Shown one piece after another: positions 6,525-13,869 of a stretch of DNA of 18,063 nucleotides. Position 1 is the first letter of the stretch; every line of letters starts with the position of its first letter. The notes under the pieces are model-generated. The model did not search any database and had not been told where the DNA came from. It was given only the letters and a program-made list of their open reading frames with translations. The stretch lies in contig PBBR01000023.1 in assembly GCA_002716645.1 (NCBI GenBank), positions 1 through 18,063 of the forward strand, given 5' to 3'. Source of the DNA: Chloroflexota bacterium (lineage in GTDB: Bacteria > Chloroflexota > Dehalococcoidia > UBA3495). The translations under genes were made by a program, and so were the position numbers.

Positions 6525-7787
6525 TCAAGTGGGTTCATTATTGAATATTCTCGGGAAGTAGAGACCCCGTACAGGCTTGTAAATGACGCTTACAATAGAT
6601 AGAGCCAGAAATGCACTACCAGTTATGGTCATTATCAGGGGTGCATTGAAGACATCCGCCAATATGCCATTGAATAAATTAGCAAAAGCCATACTGCCTC
6701 CGACGTGCATGCTGTATATTCCAGACACTCTTCCACGAACGCCATCCGGAACCACAGCCTGAATGACTGTATGAGTAACTGTCATAAAACCGGCAGTGCT
6801 CGCTCCTAATAAAACAGCAAATAACAGAGCCATCTCCATCAAGGAAGATACTCCTAAAGCCACATATGTAAGGCCACTCGTTAGTCCCACAAACAAGAAA
6901 ACGCGGCCTCTAACAGCGTCTGTCCTGACCCCTGCCAATAATACTGAGGATATCAAAGCTCCTACGCCTATACCTGACATCAACAAGACCGCGTGATTAG
7001 GATCGCCAGTTTTACTCATTATTTCGGACATCGCTGGTAACAGAGATTCGTAAGACATAGTCAGAGTACAATGAAATACCGCGAACATTATCATGGCCAA
7101 TACGATTGGAGTTGTATAAACATAAGCAAAACCATCAAATATGTTTCTTCCTACGCTCTTCCGTTGATCTACTTCTCCGGTAGACCTTGTCTTTATCCGC
7201 ATAGTCTGAACAAGACCTATCAAGTAGAACAGTGCACACACCCAGAACGCCCAATCCAGGCCTACATAAAGAACTACTGGGGTAATCGCCAATGGCCCCA
7301 CCGCTCTAGACCCTTGTTGAGTAGCCTGGTTTAAAGCAACCGCGTTCAGCAAGTGCTCTTTTGGAACTAAATTCGGGACCAGAGACTGAGTCGCAGTCAT
7401 TTGAGAAGCCCTCAGCGTTCCATTAAAGAAAGCTAGAGCGACTAACAGGAGTGGCCCTATTAAGTCTGTCATTACAAGAATTGCTAGAGCAACGTTATGC
7501 AATAGGTTCAAGGCATACGTCCAGGACAACACAGTCTGCCTGTCGAATCTGTCAGCTATAAATCCAATCAAAGGAGTGGCCACTAGCCGCGGAATCATCG
7601 CAGCAAATACAACCAACCCAGCCCAAGAATAATAACCCGTGATCTCAAATGCTAAAACGGCACGCGCCACGATTAAAGCCCATGCCGCGGCACCTGCCAA
7701 TAGGTTAGCCGTCCATAAAGTCCTATAATCCTGATATTGTAGGGCGATTAAAAATCTACTTGATATCGTCTTAAGAAAGTTACCCAC
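6525..7787 (-). CDS. MFS transporter of the MFS_3/EntS-like group
   Basis: A 420 aa integral membrane protein with hydrophobic segments consistent with 12 helices. The MFS motif A loop GFIADRFDRQTVL lies at residues 75-87. SLVPNLVPKEHLLNAVALN at 135-153 and DGVRGRVSGIYSM at 348-360 are characteristic of the enterobactin-exporter-like MFS_3 branch. Such carriers are proton-driven exporters of small molecules; the substrate cannot be read here. The start is GTG, with GGAG about 10 nt upstream. It lies 37 bp behind the thiolase gene on the same strand. A perfect hairpin spans the thiolase stop in between, which may lower its expression relative to the upstream genes. Efflux of a product made by the two upstream enzymes is an inference only. 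Confidence 0.85.
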   Translation of the reverse strand: MGNFLKTISSRFLIALQYQDYRTLWTANLLAGAAAWALIVARAVLAFEITGYYSWAGLVVFAAMIPRLVATPLIGFIADRFDRQTVLSWTYALNLLHNVALAILVMTDLIGPLLLVALAFFNGTLRASQMTATQSLVPNLVPKEHLLNAVALNQATQQGSRAVGPLAITPVVLYVGLDWAFWVCALFYLIGLVQTMRIKTRSTGEVDQRKSVGRNIFDGFAYVYTTPIVLAMIMFAVFHCTLTMSYESLLPAMSEIMSKTGDPNHAVLLMSGIGVGALISSVLLAGVRTDAVRGRVFLFVGLTSGLTYVALGVSSLMEMALLFAVLLGASTAGFMTVTHTVIQAVVPDGVRGRVSGIYSMHVGGSMAFANLFNGILADVFNAPLIMTITGSAFLALSIVSVIYKPVRGLYFPRIFNNEPT

Positions 7788-7811
7788 TAGCTATACTCCA
7801 AAACTTCCGGT

Positions 7812-7846
7812 TATTTTCGGATCTTCATTCAGCAGATCCGAAAATA
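7812..7846 (-). terminator. Perfect 13-bp hairpin across the thiolase stop codon
   Basis: TATTTTCGGATCT (7812-7824) pairs perfectly with AGATCCGAAAATA (7834-7846) around a 9-nt loop. On the minus strand the first arm encodes the last residues of the thiolase, the TGA stop sits in the loop, and the second arm precedes the MFS start by about 25 nt. No T-tract follows, so it may be a partial terminator, an mRNA-stabilising 3' end or a translation-dependent structure rather than a full terminator. Confidence 0.55.
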
Positions 7847-8997
7847 GCTACTGAACAGGTAAATGAACCGGGACGTCCGCCTAAGTTATGGGTCAGTCCA
7901 ACATCAGCTTTTTTGAGTTGCCGACCTTCTGCCTTTCCCTGCAATTGTTTATACACTTCGTAAATCATGCGTATGCCACTGGCACCAACAGGGTGACCAA
8001 AACACTTAAGACCGCCATCAGTATTAACTGGTAGATCACCTTCCAACGTAAAGCTACCGGAATGCACATCCTCCGATGCCTTACCTCTAGCACTAAAGCC
8101 TAGATCCTCACAAATAATCAGTTCAGTAATGGTAAAACAATCATGCACCATGGCCAGATCTATATCCTCTCTAGGATCCGATATACCGGCTTCATCGTAC
8201 GCAGATTGACTTGCTTTGACAGTCTCAGGGAAGTGCGTAAAATCCCAATCGTCCCTTAAGACCCCGAAAGCTCCTACTGATAATCCTAAACCCTTAACCA
8301 ATACATAATCTTTTCTGAGGCTTTGGGCTATTTCTGGTGTAGTAATTATCGCAGCTGCAGCGCCATCACTGACACCGCAACAATCAAACAAACCCAAGGG
8401 CCATGCAATCATTGGAGCGTTAATCACTTGATCTGTAGTTATTTCACGTTGAAAATGAGCTTTAGGATTAAGCGTTCCATTATGATGGTTTTTTGCTGCG
8501 ATTTCGGCCAGAGTAAGTTTGCCTTGATCATATGGTATGTCATACTGATGGAAATAACGAGTTGCCGCCATTGCAAACTGAGATGGCGGAGGTGTGGGAG
8601 GAGCCACATCTGCCCCAGGAGCTTCGGGAATAGCTAACCCAGAGAATCCAGAGTCCTTCAGTTTCTCCACTCCAACCGCTAGAACAATATCGTATATTCC
8701 TGCAGCTACCGCATAACAAGCGTTGCGAAATGCGTCAGTTGCCGTTGCACATGCATTCTCCACTCTAGTGATCGGTATATAGTCTAACTTAAGTGCCTCT
8801 GCTAATGGTTGCCCCGTTCTAAAAGAGCTTACTGTCCCGAGCCATGCGGCCTGGATATCCTTCGCTTCCAACCCAGCATCAGCATATGCTTCATATCCCG
8901 CTTCCACCATTAAATCTGCGGCGCTAGAGTCCCAGCGTTCTCCAAAGTTACTACACCCCATACCGACTATGGCAACCCTATCCTTAATTCCGCGCAT
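7825..8997 (-). CDS. SCP-x/SCP2-type thiolase
   Basis: A 390 aa thiolase-fold protein. The nucleophile is Cys83 in ENACATAT. HDCF at 285-288, which replaces the classical NEAF, marks the SCP2/archaeal type. GHPVGASG carries His335, and HNLGG (His370) replaces the classical C-terminal Cys motif. Enzymes of this type condense or cleave acyl-CoAs, for example two acetyl-CoA to acetoacetyl-CoA. I chose ATG 8997 because GAGGTG lies 7-8 nt upstream and the chain then begins at the first strand (RVAIVGMG). The start overlaps the stop of the HMGCS-like/DUF35 gene by 14 bp, as in archaeal operons where thiolase, HMGCS and DUF35 form one complex. The last codons are part of a hairpin. Substrate not determined. 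Confidence 0.88.
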   Translation of the reverse strand: MRGIKDRVAIVGMGCSNFGERWDSSAADLMVEAGYEAYADAGLEAKDIQAAWLGTVSSFRTGQPLAEALKLDYIPITRVENACATATDAFRNACYAVAAGIYDIVLAVGVEKLKDSGFSGLAIPEAPGADVAPPTPPPSQFAMAATRYFHQYDIPYDQGKLTLAEIAAKNHHNGTLNPKAHFQREITTDQVINAPMIAWPLGLFDCCGVSDGAAAAIITTPEIAQSLRKDYVLVKGLGLSVGAFGVLRDDWDFTHFPETVKASQSAYDEAGISDPREDIDLAMVHDCFTITELIICEDLGFSARGKASEDVHSGSFTLEGDLPVNTDGGLKCFGHPVGASGIRMIYEVYKQLQGKAEGRQLKKADVGLTHNLGGRPGSFTCSVAIFGSAE

Positions 8998-10408
8998 CAA
9001 CGACACCTCGCATTGGTATAGATTTCCAGTAATAATTATGTATCCCATTCACTATTCGAAGCTTACGAAAACTCATCTGTACAGGCATGCCGATATGGAC
9101 TTGATCAAGATCTCTATCGGTCATCATGCACAGAATACGTCCACCGTCGACGAAATTGACTACGGTGATAACCAATGGAACATCGACGGTACCCGCAATA
9201 TAATCCATAGAGTACGTAAAGACGCTCCCCAACTGGTCACTAAACCTAACAGATGAATAGCCCTCTCTACTCTGACAGTTTACACAAACCGTTTGCACAG
9301 GATATTGAATGTACCCGCAACTATCACATTTACTACCGTACAGCCTAATATTCTTATCACTCTCTCTCCATAACGCCGTTGCTGAAGGAGATTGCGGATC
9401 TGGCCTTCGAGATCCATCATCAACATCCCACACGGACCGCCATTTCGCGTACGTTTCGTAGGATTCTAAAACTTGCTTAGATATCAAATTACCAGTAACA
9501 CCGAGCACGCCTGCAGGCAGTTGCAAGTCTTTAGTAACCCTGAAACCAAGGATATCGCTGCCGTCACCATAAGACACAACTAAGATGCGATCTCCCTCAA
9601 ACCGTGATTCCAATGATTTAGCCAACAACATAGGAGCAAAAGCCGCTCCTATATTACCAAGCTGACCAAACATAGGCTCCTCTATCTGCTCACTATTAAA
9701 CCCCATACCTCTTGCCAAGGCCGTATGCCTGCGCGCGTCTGGAGCATACAAAGCCAATTTAGCAAAATCAGATGAATGCAAATTATATTTAGATAAATAC
9801 CCTAAAATACCATCGTTTAGAACACTTTCAAAGCCCTCTTCAACGGCAAACCTATCCTCCCACGTTCTGACAAAAGAATCCCCGCTCGACCGCCAATTAT
9901 CAAGTATATTTCTGCTAACCGAATGGAACCCTTCATATTCTGCTATCAGGTTATGATCCCCAACCAAGAATCCAACTGCGCCATCTCCAGCATTGCGTTC
10001 CGTTTCACTCCTTGGGGGTCCTTGTCTACTATCTGAAACTATCACCAGTATTTGATTACATGATCCCGCTACCACCGCATCAAATGCTAACCGAAGGGCG
10101 CTTGTACCACATTTTAAAACATCCGTTACATCTGAAGTGAACAAGTTATCACTCAGATCTAAAGCTTCCGCCACTATGGCAGCGCACTGTTTCTCCGAAT
10201 AAGGAGGAGTCGTACTAGCAAATATGAGGCCATCTACTTCTTTTCTATCGAGCCCTCTTAAACATTCATAGCCCGCAGCAACACCCATAGTAACGGTATC
10301 TTCATCAAAATTTGCTACAGATCGTTCCTGAGTAGAATGCCAACCAACAGTATCAACCCCGAGCCTATATTTTGGTATATATGCCCCAAAATTTATTATC
10401 CCTACCAA
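8984..10408 (-). CDS. HMG-CoA synthase-like domain fused to DUF35/OB-fold zinc-ribbon domain
   Basis: A 474 aa two-domain protein. Residues 1-295 are a condensing-enzyme fold like archaeal HMG-CoA synthase, with Cys100 in VLKCGTSALRLA as likely nucleophile and GQLGNIGAAFAP at 248-259. Residues 350-465 are a DUF35 domain: a rubredoxin-like zinc ribbon with C361, C364, C375 and C378, then an OB fold that may bind acyl-CoA. In archaea, separate HMGCS, thiolase and DUF35 proteins form a complex that channels acetoacetyl-CoA. Here two are fused and the thiolase overlaps. The catalytic Glu and His of true HMGCS are not seen at the expected places (TTPPY near 66-70; LYAPDA near 220-225), so HMG-CoA synthesis is not assured. 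The start is TTG 10408; an in-frame TAG lies five codons upstream. Confidence 0.85.
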   Translation of the reverse strand: MVGIINFGAYIPKYRLGVDTVGWHSTQERSVANFDEDTVTMGVAAGYECLRGLDRKEVDGLIFASTTPPYSEKQCAAIVAEALDLSDNLFTSDVTDVLKCGTSALRLAFDAVVAGSCNQILVIVSDSRQGPPRSETERNAGDGAVGFLVGDHNLIAEYEGFHSVSRNILDNWRSSGDSFVRTWEDRFAVEEGFESVLNDGILGYLSKYNLHSSDFAKLALYAPDARRHTALARGMGFNSEQIEEPMFGQLGNIGAAFAPMLLAKSLESRFEGDRILVVSYGDGSDILGFRVTKDLQLPAGVLGVTGNLISKQVLESYETYAKWRSVWDVDDGSRRPDPQSPSATALWRESDKNIRLYGSKCDSCGYIQYPVQTVCVNCQSREGYSSVRFSDQLGSVFTYSMDYIAGTVDVPLVITVVNFVDGGRILCMMTDRDLDQVHIGMPVQMSFRKLRIVNGIHNYYWKSIPMRGVVDARN

Positions 10409-10435
10409 ATACTCACCGTCCTAGGCTTTTCGGCA

Positions 10436-10465
10436 ATGCTATCAAGCATCTCCAAACTATGTCAA
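10436..10465 (-). promoter_or_regulatory. Candidate promoter of the HMGCS-like/thiolase/MFS operon
   Basis: On the minus strand a perfect -35 TTGACA (10460-10465) is followed after 18 bp by TAGCAT (10436-10441), which matches four of six -10 positions. Transcription would start near 10429, about 20 nt before the TTG start codon. The divergent protease gene must use a separate plus-strand signal; TACAAT at 10499-10504 is a possible -10 for it but lacks a good -35. Confidence 0.5.
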
Positions 10466-10557
10466 TTTAAACTCCCCAGCATACTATTAGGCCTATGTTA
10501 CAATGAAATTTATAGAGAGTAACCTGCGTAGATTAATCTGTCTTCAGCCTAAATTTA

Positions 10558-11748
10558 TTGATCCATATAAACAAACTAATACTCGTGTCAGTTGTGACAG
10601 CCATCATGCTAGTAGCGCTGCTTTCGGTAGCGTGCAGCTTTCAACCTGCAATACAACCATCTATAGCCAATGAGCAATCACTAACCACTGGTTTTGAACG
10701 AGTCGAAGAAGTGTGGCAACTGTTAGAACAACAGCACATTAATCGTAGCGACCTAGACTCAGATAAGATCAGCGAAGCTGCTATACGAGGAATACTGGAA
10801 TCACTCGATGATCCATACGCTTCATTCCTCGACGCTGAACAATTCTCAATGGAGTCGCAGGACGTGCATGGTTCCTTTGAAGGAATCGGAGCACACGTAG
10901 GTATACTGGATGAAAAGATAACGATAATTGCTCCCATGCCAGATTCTCCAGCGGAAAAAGCAGGCATACGATCTGGAGATATCATATTGGGCATTAACGG
11001 AGATAGCACTGCAGATACTACCCTTCTTGAGGCTGTATCCAAGATCAGGGGAGAAAAAGGTACTACAGTGGATCTTTTAATCCTACATGCAAACGAGCCT
11101 ATTCCAGTGACGATAACCGTCAGGCGCGGCGTTATACAAATAGACAGTGTTACTTTCCAATTAATGCCAAACGACATCGGCTATATTCACATATCTAATT
11201 TTACTGAAAGTACCAAGTCTGAAGTAGAGGGAGCTCTCAGGGAATTCGAAGAGGAAACCACATCAGGGGCACTAATACTTGACCTTCGAAACAACCCAGG
11301 TGGCCTACTCAATTCAGTTGTAGACGTGACAAGCCTATTCATTGATGACGGACTTGTTCTTTACGAAATCGACGGCTCTGGAGCAAGAAAAGATTGGCCA
11401 GTACGTAATAATAGACGCAAACAGGACTATCCTATGGTGGTCCTTATAAACCAATTTAGTGCAAGTGCCAGCGAGGTTTTATGCGGAGCCCTCATGGATC
11501 ACGAAAGAGCGACAATAATCGGTACTAAATCTTTTGGTAAAGGCAGTGTTAATATACTGCGATCATTAAGCGACGGTTCAGGTATATACTTTACTGTAGC
11601 ACATTGGTTCACTCCGAAGGGTACTTTAATAGAAGGAGCGGGTATTGAACCGGATGTAGTGGTAGACATTTCACCTGACACTCTGAATGACATACAAATA
11701 GAAAAAGCATTGGAAATACTAAACCAGAAGCGTGAAGATTTTGGCTAA
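10558..11748 (+). CDS. S41 C-terminal processing peptidase (CtpA/Prc family), predicted lipoprotein
   Basis: A 396 aa secreted serine protease. Residues 6-26 form a signal peptide ending in the lipobox LSVAC, so Cys26 is probably lipidated and the enzyme is anchored outside the cytoplasmic membrane. A PDZ domain covers about 105-190 (GSFEGIGAHV; DSPAEKAGIRSGDIILGING). The S41 core follows, with LDLRNNPGGLL at 241-251. The Ser-Lys dyad is S303 (in SASASEVL) and K328 (in SFGKGS), 25 residues apart as in E. coli Prc. The usual third residue, Gln at K+4, is Asn332. These enzymes trim protein C-termini, often of tmRNA-tagged or envelope proteins. The start is TTG; it provides the Lys before the hydrophobic core. 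It overlaps smpB by 17 bp. Confidence 0.9.
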   Translation: MIHINKLILVSVVTAIMLVALLSVACSFQPAIQPSIANEQSLTTGFERVEEVWQLLEQQHINRSDLDSDKISEAAIRGILESLDDPYASFLDAEQFSMESQDVHGSFEGIGAHVGILDEKITIIAPMPDSPAEKAGIRSGDIILGINGDSTADTTLLEAVSKIRGEKGTTVDLLILHANEPIPVTITVRRGVIQIDSVTFQLMPNDIGYIHISNFTESTKSEVEGALREFEEETTSGALILDLRNNPGGLLNSVVDVTSLFIDDGLVLYEIDGSGARKDWPVRNNRRKQDYPMVVLINQFSASASEVLCGALMDHERATIIGTKSFGKGSVNILRSLSDGSGIYFTVAHWFTPKGTLIEGAGIEPDVVVDISPDTLNDIQIEKALEILNQKREDFG

Positions 11749-12229
11749 ACCCAAGAAAAAAGGCGCAAATACCAATAACGATGGCCGTACAATCGCCCTG
11801 AATAGGCGCGCGCTCTTTAACTACGAGATCCTCGAAAAATTTGAATCAGGCTTAGTACTAACAGGTACAGAAATAAAGTCTATACGCGCAGGAAAAGTCG
11901 ATTTAAGAGACGCCTACGCTCGGCCAGAATCAGGCGAACTTTGGTTGGTAAATGCACATATAGCCCTATATGATTCTGGTAGTATTTACAATCACGATCC
12001 TAGACGACCTAGAAAATTATTACTCCACCGAGATCAAATTACTGAAATACAATCTTTTGTTTCCCAAAAAGGTCTGACCGTAGTAGCGCTAAGTCTGTAC
12101 ATTAGAAACAGAGTTGCAAAAGTACAACTAGGCGTTGGAAGAGGTAAGCGTCAATACGATAAGCGCAGGGCAATAATGAACAGAGAAATGGATATGGCTG
12201 CGCGTCGAGCAATGCGCGCCTACGAATAA
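11732..12229 (+). CDS. smpB: SsrA-binding protein SmpB
   Basis: A 165 aa SmpB. The OB-fold core shows ALNRRALFNYEILEKFESGLVL (residues 22-43), the strongly conserved TGTEIKSIRAGKVDLRDAYA (44-63), and NHDPRRPRKLLLH (87-99). The basic C-terminal tail GRGKRQYDKRRAI (135-147) fits the conserved GKKxYDKR tail that enters the empty A-site path. SmpB brings tmRNA to stalled ribosomes to release them and tag the nascent chain. No tmRNA gene is visible in the window. The start is GTG 11732, overlapping the protease gene by 17 bp; a TTG at 11741 is an alternative. Coupling with a Ctp-family protease is functionally neat because Tsp/Prc was first known for degrading tmRNA-tagged proteins. Confidence 0.95.
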   Translation: MKILAKPKKKGANTNNDGRTIALNRRALFNYEILEKFESGLVLTGTEIKSIRAGKVDLRDAYARPESGELWLVNAHIALYDSGSIYNHDPRRPRKLLLHRDQITEIQSFVSQKGLTVVALSLYIRNRVAKVQLGVGRGKRQYDKRRAIMNREMDMAARRAMRAYE

Positions 12230-12255
12230 CTTCCCCCAAACCACTCACTTTGGTC

Positions 12256-12305
12256 TATAATCACCGATGGCAAACTAGGGTTTTGCTTTTTGAAATTAGC
12301 AAACC
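12256..12305 (+). promoter_or_regulatory. Possible -10 box and leader hairpin before the gamma-carbonic anhydrase
   Basis: TATAAT at 12256-12261 matches the -10 consensus, but I see no good -35 at 16-18 bp. Downstream, GGTTTTGCT (12279-12287) can pair with AGCAAACC (12298-12305), eight pairs with one bulged T. This gives a small leader hairpin about 18 nt before the ribosome-binding site. No T-tract follows, so a terminator for smpB is less likely. Confidence 0.35.
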
Positions 12306-12322
12306 AAAAATACTTTCTTGCC

Positions 12323-12329
12323 AGGAGGT
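12323..12329 (+). promoter_or_regulatory. Full-consensus Shine-Dalgarno that decides a TTG start
   Basis: AGGAGGT lies 5 nt upstream of TTG 12335, with no ATG or GTG nearby in frame. This fixes the start of the gamma-carbonic anhydrase gene at a TTG codon. Confidence 0.7.
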
Positions 12330-12334
12330 AGGTC

Positions 12335-12841
12335 TTGATCAGGAGTCTTGGAAATAAAACACCGAAGATTGCGGACACTGCTTGGGTTAGCGAACATGCT
12401 TACGTCGTAGGTGACGTAGAAATTGGAGAATATTCAAGCATTTGGCCCGGTGTCACGGTCAGAGGTGATGGAAAAGAAAGCATAAAAATTGGCAATTATG
12501 TAAATGCCCAGGAAGGAGCTGTTATCCACGGCAGTGGCCTAATCATAGAAGATTATGTCACTGTAGGGCATTCAGTTGTAGTACATGGGGATTTCATTGG
12601 AGAAGGCTCTCTTCTAGGGAACAACTGCACCTTTCTTTTCCATTCTAAATTAGGCAAGGGATGCCTAATAGCAGCAAATGCAGTGGTCTTAGCCAACGTC
12701 GATATACCAGATAATTCTTTTGTTACAGGAATACCTGGTGAAATCAAACGTCAGGTTAGCGATAAACAAGCAGAGGCCATGAAGCGAACAGCGTTAAGCT
12801 TAGTAGAACACGCAAAACAGTTCAAAGAAAGTGGTCTATAA
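12335..12841 (+). CDS. Gamma-class carbonic anhydrase family protein
   Basis: A 168 aa left-handed beta-helix protein built of hexapeptide repeats, closed by a C-terminal helix (about 140-167), the normal length for CamH-type enzymes. The zinc ligands are His65 (AVIHG), His79 (VGHSV) and His84 (VVHG). Arg43 and Asp45 in VRGDG and Gln59 in AQEG match conserved structural and catalytic positions. The acidic loop with the proton-shuttle Glu of the Methanosarcina Cam is absent, as in the shorter CamH group. It would hydrate CO2 to bicarbonate in the cytoplasm as a trimer, although many relatives have unproven activity. It lies 105 bp after smpB, with its own possible -10, a strong ribosome site and a TTG start. 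A terminator hairpin follows. Confidence 0.85.
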   Translation: MIRSLGNKTPKIADTAWVSEHAYVVGDVEIGEYSSIWPGVTVRGDGKESIKIGNYVNAQEGAVIHGSGLIIEDYVTVGHSVVVHGDFIGEGSLLGNNCTFLFHSKLGKGCLIAANAVVLANVDIPDNSFVTGIPGEIKRQVSDKQAEAMKRTALSLVEHAKQFKESGL

Positions 12842-12847
12842 TATTTA

Positions 12848-12870
12848 AGTACCCCCTTGCCGGGGGTACT
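12848..12870. terminator. GC-rich hairpin between convergent genes
   Basis: AGTACCCCC (12848-12856) and GGGGGTACT (12862-12870) form a perfect 9-bp stem with a 5-nt loop. It lies 6 nt after the gamma-carbonic anhydrase stop and 9 nt from the stop of the opposing LLM gene. Flanks are AT-rich (AATT on plus, TAAATATT on minus), so it may end transcription from both sides. Confidence 0.7.
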
Positions 12871-12879
12871 AATTGGTTA

Positions 12880-13818
12880 CTATCCGAGACGCTGAGCAAC
12901 TGGCAATACATTATTAGCCAAATGTTCCATAACTTTCACGCTCTCAGCTGTACCTTCTACGCGAAAATCGTAGGTCAGCTGATCTATTCCCAATTCTTGG
13001 CAATAATGCAAATCATCGATGACGTCCTGAGTAGTCCCCATTACGGTCCCACCACTTATAGCATTCGCACTTTCGCCATATCCTAAATCAGTAAAATGCA
13101 AACTTCGCTTGAGTGAAATGGATACACTGTCGGGGTCTCTGCCAGCCTTCTCAATTTCTTGCCTCAAATAGGGCAGATTCTCTGCCACGAAATCCGGTGT
13201 TTGCCTAGTTGTGTGCCAGCAGTCACCATATTTCGCCGTTCGCCGCAAAGCTCTTCGAGTATGACCGCCTACCCATATTGGCACACCAGGTTTCTGAATA
13301 GGTTTAGGAGCAAATTGAATTTCATCTATATCGTAGAACTTACCGTGGAACTCCGGGTCGTCATCTCTCCACAGAGTCTGAAAAATTTCCAGAAATTCAT
13401 CTGTCATAGGCCCACGATCAGCATATTCCAATCCTAGCGTCTGAAACTCTTTTTCTAGCCAACCTACTCCCACACCACAAATCATCCTGCCCTTAGTTAG
13501 CACATCAAGCGAAGCGAACATTTTAGCTTGTACTACTGGGTTGCGATAAGGAAGTATGATCACAGTACTCCCTATCTTTATGGTATCAGTACAGGCTGCT
13601 ATAAAGCCTAAAGTGGTCATAGTCTCGAAAAATGGTTCGTCGGGAGGTCTAGAAAAAGACCCATCTGCAGTATAAGGATACTGGTCAGTACCAGCCGTTG
13701 GAAGTACAATATGATCCCCCGACAATACTGATTCAAATCCTAACTGTTCGGCTCTTTCGACAAAATGCCGAATGCCATCGGCATCCGGTAAACGTGGCAA
13801 ACCTAAACCGATTTCCAT
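12880..13818 (-). CDS. Luciferase-like monooxygenase-family oxidoreductase, probably F420-dependent
   Basis: A 312 aa LLM TIM-barrel protein. The N-terminus MEIGLGLPRL is the first strand. SGDHIVLP at 33-40, the GVGVGWLEKEF motif at 115-125 and IWVGGHTRRALRRTAKYGD at 181-199 are typical of the actinobacterial/Chloroflexota F420-dependent group (TIGR03619-like). These enzymes transfer hydride between F420 or FMN and diverse organic substrates; neither cofactor nor substrate can be fixed from sequence alone. AGGAGG lies 9 nt before the ATG. The SDR gene is 51 bp upstream on the same strand, so the two oxidoreductases may act in one catabolic route. Confidence 0.86.
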   Translation of the reverse strand: MEIGLGLPRLPDADGIRHFVERAEQLGFESVLSGDHIVLPTAGTDQYPYTADGSFSRPPDEPFFETMTTLGFIAACTDTIKIGSTVIILPYRNPVVQAKMFASLDVLTKGRMICGVGVGWLEKEFQTLGLEYADRGPMTDEFLEIFQTLWRDDDPEFHGKFYDIDEIQFAPKPIQKPGVPIWVGGHTRRALRRTAKYGDCWHTTRQTPDFVAENLPYLRQEIEKAGRDPDSVSISLKRSLHFTDLGYGESANAISGGTVMGTTQDVIDDLHYCQELGIDQLTYDFRVEGTAESVKVMEHLANNVLPVAQRLG

Positions 13819-13869
13819 TGTTCATCCTCCTGAAGGAAACTCTTCCATTTCAAAATTCCACGGATTCTA

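Noticed and set aside
8323..8637. Open frame of 104 codons antisense to the thiolase
   Set aside because: No recognisable motif and no ribosome-binding site; the thiolase on the other strand has all its catalytic motifs.
10641..11177. Long open frame (178 codons) antisense to the protease gene
   Set aside because: It reads as Ser/Ile-rich low-information sequence with no domain and lies wholly inside a well-supported S41 protease gene.
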